From DAHUXD01 sp963736455 (GTDB lineage Bacteria > Acidobacteriota > Thermoanaerobaculia > UBA5066 > Gp7-AA6), in NCBI GenBank assembly GCA_963736455.1, contig CAVTON010000001.1, positions 1,736,001 to 1,800,000 of the forward strand: a stretch of 64,000 bases of DNA. Direction: 5' to 3'. Positions 42,994 to 51,598 of this stretch are shown here, piece after piece (the stretch's first letter is position 1; each line of letters starts with the position of its first letter). Made by a program: the position numbers and the translations under genes. Under the pieces are notes generated by a model, which worked only from the letters and a program-made list of their open reading frames with translations, was not told the DNA's origin and searched no databases.

Positions 42994-43709
42994 AGACGTT
43001 CGGCGGCAAGCTCACCTGGCTCGGCCATGCGGCGTTCCTGGTCGAGTCGCCGGGAGGAGCGCGGATCGCGATCGATCCGTTCATCGGGCACAACCCGAAG
43101 TTCCCGAAGGGCTTCGACTACGGCCGTCTCGACGCGATCGCCGCGACCCACGGCCACTCCGACCACTTCGGCGCCGACGGCATCGAGCTCGCGAAGAAGA
43201 GCGGCGCGACGGTCGTCTGCATCTTCGAGCTCGCCCTTCACTGCTCCGCCCGGGGAGTGACGAAGGTCTCCGGCATGAACAAGGGCGGCGCGCAGAAGGT
43301 CGCGGGAGTCGAGTTCCGCATGGTCCAGGCGGTGCATTCGTCCGGCACGTCGGGAGCCGGCGGCGACGCGAACCCTCCGTCCGATCCCTGCGGATTCGTG
43401 CTGACGTTCGAGGACGGCTTCAAGATCTACCACGGCGGCGACACGAACGTCTTCTCCGACATGGCCTTGATCGGAGAGCTGTACGCCCCGGATCTCGCGC
43501 TGCTGCCGATCGGCGATTTCTACACGATGGGCCCGCGCGAGGCGGCGAAGGCCTGCGAGCTGCTCGGCGTGCCGCGGGTCGTCCCGATGCACTGGGGCAC
43601 TTTTCCCGTGCTGACGGGCACGCCGGCCGCGCTGCGCGAGGAGCTCGCGAAGCGGAAGCTCGAAACCGAGGTCGTCGAGATGTCGCCCGGAGGCGTCTGG
43701 CCGCGGTAG
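42990..43709 (+). CDS. UPF0173 metal-dependent hydrolase (metallo-beta-lactamase fold)
   Basis: A 239-residue protein with the fold's metal motif THGHSDHFGAD, a second ligand region KIYHGGDTNVFSDM and PMHWGTFPVLTG near the end. This is the UPF0173/YtkL group, a compact relative of UlaG; its natural substrate is unknown. The GTG start overlaps the fRMsr gene. Confidence 0.92.
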   Translation: MKTFGGKLTWLGHAAFLVESPGGARIAIDPFIGHNPKFPKGFDYGRLDAIAATHGHSDHFGADGIELAKKSGATVVCIFELALHCSARGVTKVSGMNKGGAQKVAGVEFRMVQAVHSSGTSGAGGDANPPSDPCGFVLTFEDGFKIYHGGDTNVFSDMALIGELYAPDLALLPIGDFYTMGPREAAKACELLGVPRVVPMHWGTFPVLTGTPAALREELAKRKLETEVVEMSPGGVWPR

Positions 43710-43715
43710 CTCGAC

Positions 43716-44849
43716 CTACTGGAGCGGGACGCGCCCCGAGAAGCCTTCCTCGTACCCGTGGAAGTGGTCGAGCGCCGGCTCCGGATACTTCCAGCAGTAG
43801 TAGCCGGCCCCCGAGTCGAAGTCCACGAGCCAGAGTCCCTTGATCTCGAGACCGAGCGCGGTCAGCTCCTGCGCCCATCCCGCGACCAGCGTCCGGCGTT
43901 CCTCCTCGAGATTTCCGGCCAGCCGGCCGTAGTGTTCGACGGCCTTCGCGGTCATCTCGCGAACCTTCGGAAGCAGCGCGCGGGCCTCGTCGAGCGTGAA
44001 CACGCGGCGCTCGGACTCCTCGGTGGTGTCCTCGCCGTCCGCGGCCGTGCTCGACTGCATGGCCTCGATCAGCCGCCGGACCGGGGCGGCCTCCTCCGGC
44101 TCGGCGATCTCGACGTACTTCTCGAGCGACGCGAGAGCCTCCGCGTTGCGGCCGCATTTGAGGAGCAGGAGGCCGCGCTCGCGTTCGAGCGCATCGCTCT
44201 CCGGCTCGAGCGCCTCGGCCAGGTCCAGGGCCGAGAGCGCCTCTTCCCAACGGTGACGCCGCTCCCAGGAGCGGCGCAGATTCAGGAGCATGCGCGAGAG
44301 GATCGTCCGCGTCGAGTCGGGCTCGAGCAGGCCGTCATCGAGAGCGACGGGCGCGCCGAAGATGGCCGAGAGGCGGCTCGGGAGCTGTTCCGGCTCGCCG
44401 ACCGTGCCTCCGTCGAACGGATCCAGGTACCGGCCGCCGAGGTCCGCGCCTCCGACGACGAAGTGGCCGGGCAGACCGACGCCCGCCAGGCGCAGCCCCG
44501 CGAGGCGCCCCACCTCGAGCGTCAGGATCGAGAGCGTGATCGGCATCGCCCGGCGCCGCGCGAGCGCGCGGACGACCGAGGAGTTCGAGGGCTCGTCGTA
44601 GGAGTCGGAGTCGCCGCAAAAGCCCTCCTCCTCGAAGAGCACGCGGACGAGGCCGGACAGGAGACCCTCCCGATCCGACCGGACTCGCGCCGCGAGCTCT
44701 GCGACTTCGCGCCGCGCCGCGTCGAGGTCTTCGGCCGGATCGACGAGGAGCGAAACGAGCAGGGCCCCCTCGAACAGGTCCGGCTCCGCTTCCGCGGCCA
44801 GCGAGCGCCAGCGCCGCAGGAGATCGGGATCGGCCGGCACGATCGTCAC
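43716..44849 (-). CDS. SirB1-like transglutaminase/TPR protein fused to DUF2203
   Basis: A 377-residue protein. Residues about 1-180 are SirB1/transglutaminase-like (FCGDSDSYDEPSNSSVVRAL, RRAMPITLSILTLEVGRLAG, VGLPGHFVVG). The Cys that is catalytic in true transglutaminases is not clearly in place. Residues about 185-260 hold TPR-like helices (WEEALSALDLAEALEPESDA). From about 275 a complete DUF2203 domain follows (VFTLDEARALLPKVREMTAK, then LWLVDFDSGAGYYCWKYPEP and HFHGYEEGFSGR). DUF2203 is usually a separate small protein of about 120 residues. The stop and start signals are clean, so the fusion looks real. Its 5' end overlaps no gene, but the O-methyltransferase stop overlaps its start (ATGA). 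Confidence 0.85.
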   Translation of the reverse strand: MTIVPADPDLLRRWRSLAAEAEPDLFEGALLVSLLVDPAEDLDAARREVAELAARVRSDREGLLSGLVRVLFEEEGFCGDSDSYDEPSNSSVVRALARRRAMPITLSILTLEVGRLAGLRLAGVGLPGHFVVGGADLGGRYLDPFDGGTVGEPEQLPSRLSAIFGAPVALDDGLLEPDSTRTILSRMLLNLRRSWERRHRWEEALSALDLAEALEPESDALERERGLLLLKCGRNAEALASLEKYVEIAEPEEAAPVRRLIEAMQSSTAADGEDTTEESERRVFTLDEARALLPKVREMTAKAVEHYGRLAGNLEEERRTLVAGWAQELTALGLEIKGLWLVDFDSGAGYYCWKYPEPALDHFHGYEEGFSGRVPLQ

Positions 44850-45481
44850 TCCTCCCGGCGCGCGATGGCGACCCCGTCGCGCAGCGGCACGATCACGGAG
44901 CGGAATTCCTGGAGCGAGAAGAGCGTGCGGTTGAAGGTCCGGATGCCTTCGGTTGGAGCGTCGCGGACCGCGGCGTCCACGACCCTGCCCGACCAGAGCA
45001 CGTTGTCGGCAATGAGGTATCCGCCGCGGCGCACCCTCGGCGCCGCGGCCTTCAAAGCGGCCGGATAGCCGTCCTTGTCCACGTCGATGAAGATCACGTC
45101 GAAGTAGCCGGTCGTCGCATCAAGCGAGGAGACGGCATCGCCGACGCGGATGACGACGCGGTCGGCGAGCTCCAGGCGCTCGAGGTAGCCGCGGGCGCGC
45201 TCGGCGTTGTCCGGGCTGCCGTCGGTGTAAACGACCTGGCCCCCGCGGCCGACGGCCCGGGCGAAGAACGCCGTCGAGTATCCGATCGCGCTTCCCATCT
45301 CGAAGACGCGGTGGGCGCCGATCGATCGGGCGAGGATCTCGAGCAGCGTCGCCACGGCGGGGCCGACGATCGGCACGTCGTGTTCTTTCGCGTAGGCCTC
45401 CATCTCGGCGATCACCTCGGGCCGCGCCGGGATGAGGTCCCGGACGTACTGGTCGAGATCGGGAGGCACGATCGGCGTCAC
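44846..45481 (-). CDS. class I SAM-dependent O-methyltransferase (COMT-like)
   Basis: A 211-residue protein of the bacterial caffeoyl-CoA/catechol O-methyltransferase type. SAM-binding motif VFEMGSAIGYSTAFFARAVG (about 61-80), VVYTDGSPDNAERARGYLER, metal-binding DVIFIDVDKDGYPAAL and LIADNVLWSGRVVD are all present. It transfers methyl groups to a small phenolic or other hydroxyl acceptor using a divalent metal. It starts at the ATG at 45481. The two-gene operon with the SirB1-DUF2203 fusion is divergent from the M20 amidohydrolase. Confidence 0.92.
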   Translation of the reverse strand: MTPIVPPDLDQYVRDLIPARPEVIAEMEAYAKEHDVPIVGPAVATLLEILARSIGAHRVFEMGSAIGYSTAFFARAVGRGGQVVYTDGSPDNAERARGYLERLELADRVVIRVGDAVSSLDATTGYFDVIFIDVDKDGYPAALKAAAPRVRRGGYLIADNVLWSGRVVDAAVRDAPTEGIRTFNRTLFSLQEFRSVIVPLRDGVAIARREE

Positions 45482-45522
45482 GGGCCGATTCTATCTTCGG
45501 CTCGTATAATCGCGCGCGGACC

Positions 45523-46692
45523 ATGACCGCCCTGGATGCGCTCCTTTCGCGATTCCCGGCCGCCGAGCTCGACGAGCTGGTCGCGACGCGCCGGGACCTG
45601 CACCGCCATCCCGAGCTCGCCTTCGAGGAGCGCCGCACGGCCGGACTCGCCGCGGCGCGCCTGAAACGGCTCGGCCTGTCACCCCGCGAGGGCGTCGGGC
45701 GGACGGGCGTCGTGGGCGATCTCGGCTCCGGCGGCCCGCGCCTGATGCTGCGCGCCGACATGGATGCGCTTCCGCTCCTCGAGGCGAGCGCCGAGCCGTA
45801 CGCCTCGGAAATCGAGGGCCGCATGCACGCCTGCGGCCACGACGGCCACGTCGCGATGGGCCTGGCGGTCGCGCGCCGCCTCGCCGCGAATCCCCCGTCC
45901 GCGCCGATGCGCTTTCTTTTCCAGCCGGCCGAGGAGGGCCAGGGCGGCGCCCAGGCCTGCGCCGACGACGGCGTCCTCGAGGGGGTCGGCGCGGCGTTCG
46001 GGATCCACCTCTGGAGCCCGTTTCCGGTCGGAAAAATCGGCGTCAACCGCGGAGCGCTGATGGCGGCCGTGGATCAGTTCGAGATCGACGTCGAGGGCCG
46101 GGGCGGGCACGGAGCCGCGCCCCACGAGACGGAAGACCCGATTCTCGCCGCCGCGCGCATCGTGGAAGCCCTGCAGTCGGTCGTCTCGCGAGAGATCTCG
46201 CCCCTCGATTCGGCGGTCGTCACGATCGGCTCGATCCATGGCGGCACGGCCTTCAACATCATCCCCGGATCGGTCCGGCTGACCGGGACGGCACGCTCCT
46301 TCACCGAGGCGGCCGGAAGAGCGCTCCCGGAGAAGATCCGCCGGATCGTCGGTGGGACTGCCTCCGCGTGCGGCGTCCGGGCGGCGGTCCGCTACGACCG
46401 CATCAATTCGGCGACGGTCAACGACGCGAAAATGGCCGACCTCGTCATCGAGACCGCGTCCCGGATCCTGGGCGAGCCGAACGTCGAGACCGACACCCGG
46501 ACGCTCGGCGGCGAAGACATGTCGGTCTTCCTCAACCGCGTTCCCGGCTGCTTCTTCTTCGTCGGCTGCGCCCGCGATGGAACGCCGCGACCGCACCACT
46601 CCCCGCGGTTCGACATCGACGAGCGCGCCCTCGCCGTCGGCACGGTCGTGATGGAGGCCGTGATCCGCGAAGCGGCGAGAAGGATGTCGTGA
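45523..46692 (+). CDS. M20-family amidohydrolase
   Basis: A 389-residue zinc-dependent amidohydrolase of the M20D type (hippurate/IAA-amino-acid/N-acyl-amino-acid hydrolases). Metal and catalytic motifs: RADMDALPL, HACGHDGHVAMGL, FQPAEEGQGGA (the catalytic Glu pair) and HHSPRFDIDERAL. The dimerisation insert begins at VEGRGGHGAAPHETEDPI. It probably deacylates amino acids or peptides in the cytoplasm, since no signal peptide is visible. ATG start at 45523. Confidence 0.92.
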   Translation: MTALDALLSRFPAAELDELVATRRDLHRHPELAFEERRTAGLAAARLKRLGLSPREGVGRTGVVGDLGSGGPRLMLRADMDALPLLEASAEPYASEIEGRMHACGHDGHVAMGLAVARRLAANPPSAPMRFLFQPAEEGQGGAQACADDGVLEGVGAAFGIHLWSPFPVGKIGVNRGALMAAVDQFEIDVEGRGGHGAAPHETEDPILAAARIVEALQSVVSREISPLDSAVVTIGSIHGGTAFNIIPGSVRLTGTARSFTEAAGRALPEKIRRIVGGTASACGVRAAVRYDRINSATVNDAKMADLVIETASRILGEPNVETDTRTLGGEDMSVFLNRVPGCFFFVGCARDGTPRPHHSPRFDIDERALAVGTVVMEAVIREAARRMS

Positions 46693-46713
46693 AATCGGCC
46701 GCCCGGCGACCGC

Positions 46714-47889
46714 TCAGAGTCCGGGCTGGTAGTGATACGGCGCTCCCGGCCCGTACCACTTCCCGTTCGTCAGGTTGTAGTACGCCCCGATCTGCGTGTA
46801 CGGGATGCGGAAGAACCGGACCGCTCGCAGAAGCGTGTCTCCCCACCAGGTGGAGTCGCTCACGCCGACGGCCTTCAGGATCTCCTCGAAGTTGAGCCCG
46901 ATTTCCAGGCCGATCTCCTGGTACCTCCCCGGCAGCGGCGGGTCGTAGCCGTAACCCTTGGTGAAGTAGGCAAACGAGAAGAGAAAGAACCGTTCGATCC
47001 CGGGCTTTGCGTGGAAGCGCGGAGCGAGGCCCGCGAGCTGCAGGTTCAGGTCGTACATCTCGTTCGAGTAGTCGGAGCCGAGCGAGGCGGTGCCATCGCT
47101 GATGGGGACCGTCGTCGCAACCTTGCCGAGCGAGAACCAGATCAGGTCGTCGAGGCCGTATCGCTTGACGACGACGGCCGCGAGCGAACCGAGGGTGTCG
47201 GCCGTCAGGTCCTGCGCGGAAAAGCCATACGGGCTGATGCCGTCGCCGATCTCGACGATGACGCCGGCCAGCACGGTCGAGGCGAGGGAGAGCCCGAACG
47301 ACTGATCCTTCGACAGCCCGTTCAGCCGATACGCATCGTAGAGAAGGCCCGCGACGTTGGCCGAGACCGTGAAGTGCGACGCCTTGTCGGCACCCCCCGA
47401 GTACGTCCAGGTCTGGAAGAAACCCTCGTCGGTGAAGTGAAACGACTGCGCGCCGTAGCGGAGCGGCGCCTGGGCGGCGTTGATGATTCCGATGAGCTCC
47501 GCCGAAGCGGTCCAGAGGGCCACGGGCGTCGTGAAGACCTTCGCCGGCGGGGGCCGCGTGCCGGAGACGCACTGGAAGATGACGCACCGCCGCGCCGGCG
47601 CGGAGGCCGGGTCCGCTTCCGCCGCGGCCGGAAGGTCTCCGATCCCGCGTTCGAACCATCGCTCCTCGTCGGCCGCGCCCGCGCCCCACGGATACGAGTG
47701 CTCGAGATCGACGAGGCCGCCGCGGGTGTCGAGCTCCCCGGTGCTCGCCGGGCGCGCGGGCGCCGGAGCAAACAGGGAGAAGCCCTCCGCCGACGCGCGC
47801 GCGCCGCACGCGATCATCGCCGCGGCGAGCGCCCCGCACAGCACGGCCCCCTCGGGGCGCACCCGGATTCGATTTCGTTTTCGACTCAT
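46714..47889 (-). CDS. DUF2279-family predicted periplasmic protein
   Basis: A 391-residue protein with a Sec signal (VLCGALAAAMIACGARASAEG). The DUF2279 (YfiM-like) core lies at about 140-240: FHFTDEGFFQTWTYSGGADK, then ASHFTVSANVAGLLYDAY and an EIGDGISPYGFSAQDLTADT segment with the conserved acidic residues. The remaining 150 residues form a beta-rich end with many aromatic residues (FFLFSFAYFTKGYGYDPPLP) that look like outer-membrane or surface strands. Role unknown. Convergent with the M20 gene. Confidence 0.85.
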   Translation of the reverse strand: MSRKRNRIRVRPEGAVLCGALAAAMIACGARASAEGFSLFAPAPARPASTGELDTRGGLVDLEHSYPWGAGAADEERWFERGIGDLPAAAEADPASAPARRCVIFQCVSGTRPPPAKVFTTPVALWTASAELIGIINAAQAPLRYGAQSFHFTDEGFFQTWTYSGGADKASHFTVSANVAGLLYDAYRLNGLSKDQSFGLSLASTVLAGVIVEIGDGISPYGFSAQDLTADTLGSLAAVVVKRYGLDDLIWFSLGKVATTVPISDGTASLGSDYSNEMYDLNLQLAGLAPRFHAKPGIERFFLFSFAYFTKGYGYDPPLPGRYQEIGLEIGLNFEEILKAVGVSDSTWWGDTLLRAVRFFRIPYTQIGAYYNLTNGKWYGPGAPYHYQPGL

Positions 47890-47982
47890 CCGCTTTGAAG
47901 GGAGGACTCGGCATTATCCGCAAAAAACGCCGCGACTCCAAAACCGCGTGCGCGCCCTTTCCGGCCGACCCATAATCCGCGC

Positions 47983-49374
47983 GTGCCCTCCTCCATGATC
48001 GCCGCCCTCGCCGTCTATCTGGCGGCGGTCCTGGCGATCGGCTTCGCCTGGCGGCGGCGGGCCGGACGCGACGAGGCGTCGTTCTTCGTCGCGGACCGGT
48101 CGTTGAACACGTTCTGGGGATTCCTGGGTCTCGCGTCGCTGACGACCGGCGGCTCGACCACGATCGCGTTGGCCGCGCTCGTCTACACCCATGGCCTGTC
48201 CGGCCTGTGGCTCGATCTCTCGGGCGCGCTCGGACTGCTCGCGCTCGGCCTCTTCCTCGCGCGCCGCGTCCGAAGGGAGGGCGCCGTGACGCTGCCGGAA
48301 ATCCTCGGGCGGTATTACGGCGCACCCGCGCGCCGGGCCGCGGCGCTGCTCGTCCTCGTCTCCGAGATCGTCTGGTTCGCGCTCCTGACGGAGGCCACGC
48401 AGGTCGTCCTGACCGCGGCCTTCGGGCTCGATCCGACGCGCGCGATCGTCATCTCGACGGCCGTCTTCGTCGCCTATACGTCGCTCGGCGGCCAGTTCGC
48501 GGTCGTCCGGACCGATCTCCTGCAGTACGGCCTGATGATCGTAGGGATCCCCGGAGTCGGGCTGTACTGCGCCTTGTCGGGAGCGCACGGCCTGGCCGGG
48601 CTTCCCTCCGGGGCGTGGAGCTTTCCCACCTCCGCGACCTTCACCGCAGGCGACGCCGCCGCGATGCTCGTCCTGATCGGCCTGCCGCACATGGTCGGCA
48701 GCGACGTCTATCTGAAGCTCCTTTCGTGCCGCGACGAGGACACGGCGCGCCGGGCCGCGCTGCTCGCGGCCGGCTCCAAGGTGCTCTTCGGCTTCTCCGT
48801 CGCCGCGATCGCTCTCGCGGCGCGAAAGGCCCTGCCTCCGGTCCCGGCCTCGAGCGCACTCCCGGCGGCCGTGCTCGGTTTCGCTCCGCCGGTTCTCTCG
48901 GCGTTCGTCCTGGTGGCGCTCGTCGCGACCATGCAGACCTCCGCGGACATCGTGCTGCTGTCCGCCACCGCGGTCGCCGCGCGCGACCTCGCCCCGCCCC
49001 TGCGGCACGGCCGCGCGCTGCCGCTGACGGTCTCGCGCCTGCTGCCGATCGCCTTCGGCGCCCTCGGCCTCGCCACCGCGCTCGCCCTCAACCGGGACGT
49101 GCTCGCGACGCTGCGCCTCGGCTACTCGATCTTCGCCGCGGGACTGATCCTCCCGACCCTGAGCGCGCTCGCCCCGCCGCGCTGGCGCGTGCCGCCGCGC
49201 GGAGCCATCGCGGCGATGGTGGTGGGCGGCGCGACGGCCGTCGCCGGACGATTTTTTCCGGCGCTCTCGGGTGGGAGGGATCCGGTCCTGATCGGGACCG
49301 CGGCGAACGCGGCGGTGCTGCTGGGGAGCTTTCTCTCGAGTCGAATGGCGGGAGGAAAGGTCGGGGTTCCCTGA
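47983..49374 (+). CDS. sodium:solute symporter-family protein
   Basis: A 463-residue SSS-family transporter with about 13 membrane helices. The GTG start is at 47983. Diagnostic parts are SFFVADRSLNTFWGFLGLAS (helix 1-2 region), TLPEILGRYYGAPARR, SLGGQFAVVRTDLLQYGLMI and ATMQTSADIVLLSATAVAARD, where the sodium-site serine/threonine pattern lies. The substrate could be a carboxylate, sugar or proline-like solute. The gene upstream is divergent. Confidence 0.9.
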   Translation: MPSSMIAALAVYLAAVLAIGFAWRRRAGRDEASFFVADRSLNTFWGFLGLASLTTGGSTTIALAALVYTHGLSGLWLDLSGALGLLALGLFLARRVRREGAVTLPEILGRYYGAPARRAAALLVLVSEIVWFALLTEATQVVLTAAFGLDPTRAIVISTAVFVAYTSLGGQFAVVRTDLLQYGLMIVGIPGVGLYCALSGAHGLAGLPSGAWSFPTSATFTAGDAAAMLVLIGLPHMVGSDVYLKLLSCRDEDTARRAALLAAGSKVLFGFSVAAIALAARKALPPVPASSALPAAVLGFAPPVLSAFVLVALVATMQTSADIVLLSATAVAARDLAPPLRHGRALPLTVSRLLPIAFGALGLATALALNRDVLATLRLGYSIFAAGLILPTLSALAPPRWRVPPRGAIAAMVVGGATAVAGRFFPALSGGRDPVLIGTAANAAVLLGSFLSSRMAGGKVGVP

Positions 49375-49397
49375 CGAGTCGCCACCCGGCGAAGCAT

Positions 49398-49452
49398 CGT
49401 AGGGGCGGGGGCTCGTCCCCGCCCGCGGGCGGCCGCAAGGGCCGCCCCTACG
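49398..49452. repeat. palindromic CGTAGGGGC repeat
   Basis: A compound palindrome with ends CGTAGGGGC and GCCCCTACG, containing GGGGGCTCGTCCCC and GGGCGGCCGCAAGGGCCGCCC. This is a widespread kind of short extragenic repeat. Only one copy is seen in the window. It lies between the convergent symporter and hypothetical genes and could act as a two-way terminator. Confidence 0.7.
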
Positions 49453-49494
49453 AGGTCAGACCGAAGCAGGACTTCGGTGACCGCACACTAAACG

Positions 49495-50604
49495 CTAGGG
49501 CTTGCCCCCCGTCATGGGCGGCTCGCCCAGGCATTCGTAGGCGGGCTCTTCGGCCGTGCGGATGACCGCGAAGTCCCAGAGGGTCTTGTCGCCCTCGGTC
49601 GGCCGCAGCGGCTGATAGACGACCACGTGCGCCGGGCAGCCCGCGCGCTCGAAGTCCACGACGGCCACGCCGTTCTGCTTGACGCCGAGCCTCACGTCTC
49701 GCGCGTCGGGGAACCGCTTCTTCACGAGCTCGATCGGATCGAGGACCCAGGCCTCCGCCTTCTTCTGGTGCTCGGAGATCTTCGCGAGGTCGGCGGAGAA
49801 GGTGGGCTGCCGCACGAGGCCCCAGTAGGCGAGCTCGTCGGACGCGCCCTCGCTCCATTCGGGCTCGACGCTCTCGGAGAGAACCCGGAACTTCTTCTCA
49901 CCGAAGACATAGTTGGTCACGAGCGTGAAGCTGCGGTAGCGCGGCGGGAGCTCCTTGTTGATGAAGGTGTCCACGGCGATGCGACGCGTGATCCCGTCCG
50001 GCGAAAACTCGACGTCCACGCCGGCGCGGGGCGCCATGACGGAATAGGTCGTCTCGAGCCGGCCGCGCTCGAGGCGATAGGCGCGGCTCTCCGCGAGATG
50101 GGGCTCTCCCGCGTGGACGATCTGGAGTGCGATCTGCGGCCGGTCGTCGAAGGCGAAGAGCACGCTGCGAAAGGCATAGAGCTGATCGCACTTGGCGGGA
50201 TCGTCGGTCTGCGAGCACCGGAGAGGGAGGTGGCCGACCAGAAGCGGATTCCACTCCGCCCCCTTTCCCTTCTGGAAGACCGCGAAGATCGGATTCTCGA
50301 ACGGAAGTTTCGAGATCGATACGAACCCGATCGTGGGGATGTCGGGCGGCAGGCTCCTGACGGTGCCGATGCCCTCGACGAGCGCCTCCGCCACTCCGTC
50401 CCGGTCGAGGTCCACCTCTTCGACCCGCGTGATCTTCGAGAAGCTGACGAACGGGTTCTCGAATCGCGGCAGGCGCTTCTCGGCGAGGGCCCCCTTGTGC
50501 AGCGACGAGGGGACGCGCTCGGGCGGAACGGGCGTCGGGATCGGGGTCGGAGCGGGCGCCCGTTTCGCCGCGGCGGCTTTCACCGCCGGGGTGACGACCG
50601 GCAC
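49495..50604 (-). CDS. hypothetical protein, possibly exported
   Basis: A 369-residue protein from the GTG at 50604. After a Pro/Ala/Thr-rich linker (about 1-35), the body has an EF-hand-like EVDLDRDGVAEALVEG near 62-77, then beta strands, two cysteines (CSQTDDPAKC) and a helical and beta C-terminal half (FPDARDVRLGVKQNGVAVVDF). No family recognised. The frame stays open upstream through RLGGVWLAAAAAAAGG, which looks like a signal-peptide core, but no ATG, GTG or TTG occurs before the stop at 50695-50697. A CTG at 50649 could be the true start. Confidence 0.75.
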   Translation of the reverse strand: MPVVTPAVKAAAAKRAPAPTPIPTPVPPERVPSSLHKGALAEKRLPRFENPFVSFSKITRVEEVDLDRDGVAEALVEGIGTVRSLPPDIPTIGFVSISKLPFENPIFAVFQKGKGAEWNPLLVGHLPLRCSQTDDPAKCDQLYAFRSVLFAFDDRPQIALQIVHAGEPHLAESRAYRLERGRLETTYSVMAPRAGVDVEFSPDGITRRIAVDTFINKELPPRYRSFTLVTNYVFGEKKFRVLSESVEPEWSEGASDELAYWGLVRQPTFSADLAKISEHQKKAEAWVLDPIELVKKRFPDARDVRLGVKQNGVAVVDFERAGCPAHVVVYQPLRPTEGDKTLWDFAVIRTAEEPAYECLGEPPMTGGKP

Positions 50605-50743
50605 GCCTCCCGCCGCGGCGGCGGCCGCCGCGAGCCAGACACCGCCCAGTCGAAGGGCTCTCCGAACGCCGCAGGTGGTGACGATGCCCGGAATTTACCA
50701 GACTCCGCGGCCGAGGGGCGCCTGCGCTACCCTATTCGCCGCC

Positions 50744-51589
50744 ATGCGCGTCTTCGACGGCCACGTCCACGTCCAGCCGTGGGAGCAGATGCACGCGCCG
50801 GCCCGCGCCCTCATGGCCTCGGGACGCCCGGATCTGCCGGAGATCCAGAGAGCGCTCTCGGACCCGGAGGAGCTGCTTCGCCTGCTCGACCGGGAGGGCG
50901 TCGAGCGCGCAGCGCTCATCAACTACGTGGCGCCCGAGGTCATGGGATTCACGGCCGCGGCCAACGACTGGATCGCGAACTACGTTCGTGGGCGCGAAGA
51001 CCGTCTCTTCCCGGTCGGCTCCGTGCATCCGCGCCATACCGCCGACCCGGCCGGCGAGGCGAGACGCCTCTTCGACGGCCTCGGCATCCGGATGATCAAG
51101 ATTCATCCGCCCCACCAGCTGTTCGCGGCCAACGCGTACCGCGACGGACTCGAAGGCCTCGGAGCCGTGTACGCCGAGGCCGAGCGCGCCGGCCGTCCCG
51201 TCATGATCCACACCGGGACCTCGATCTTTCCGGGCGCCCGCAACCGTTTCGCCGATCCGATGGCGGTGGACGACGTCGCGGTCGACTATCCGAAGCTGAA
51301 GCTCGTCCTCGCGCACGCGGGCCGGCCCCTCTACATGGACACCGCCGTCTTTCTCGTGCGCCGCCACCCGAACCTCCATCTCGACCTCTCGGGCATCCCG
51401 CCGAAGAAGCTGCTCGACTACCTGCCGCGCCTCGAGGAGCTTTCCCCGCGCTGCCTCTGGGGAACGGACTACCCGAGCCCGGGGGTCGCCTCCATGCGCC
51501 GCAACGTCGAAGACTTCCTCGCGCTGCCGCTGACGGAAGCCGCGCGGCGCCGCATCCTCTGGGACAACGCTTCCGCCCTGTTCGGATAA
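50744..51589 (+). CDS. amidohydrolase-family (TIM-barrel) protein
   Basis: A 281-residue protein of the amidohydrolase-2 family. The first metal motif is RVFDGHVHVQPWEQMH, then IKIHPPHQLF, VMIHTGT, LVLAHAG and LWGTDYPSPG with the catalytic aspartate. Proteins like this hydrolyse or decarboxylate ring compounds; the substrate is not known. The ATG at 50744 is used because it starts the first strand; there is an open frame upstream that belongs to no gene. Confidence 0.9.
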   Translation: MRVFDGHVHVQPWEQMHAPARALMASGRPDLPEIQRALSDPEELLRLLDREGVERAALINYVAPEVMGFTAAANDWIANYVRGREDRLFPVGSVHPRHTADPAGEARRLFDGLGIRMIKIHPPHQLFAANAYRDGLEGLGAVYAEAERAGRPVMIHTGTSIFPGARNRFADPMAVDDVAVDYPKLKLVLAHAGRPLYMDTAVFLVRRHPNLHLDLSGIPPKKLLDYLPRLEELSPRCLWGTDYPSPGVASMRRNVEDFLALPLTEAARRRILWDNASALFG

Positions 51590-51598
51590 GCTCCCGGC

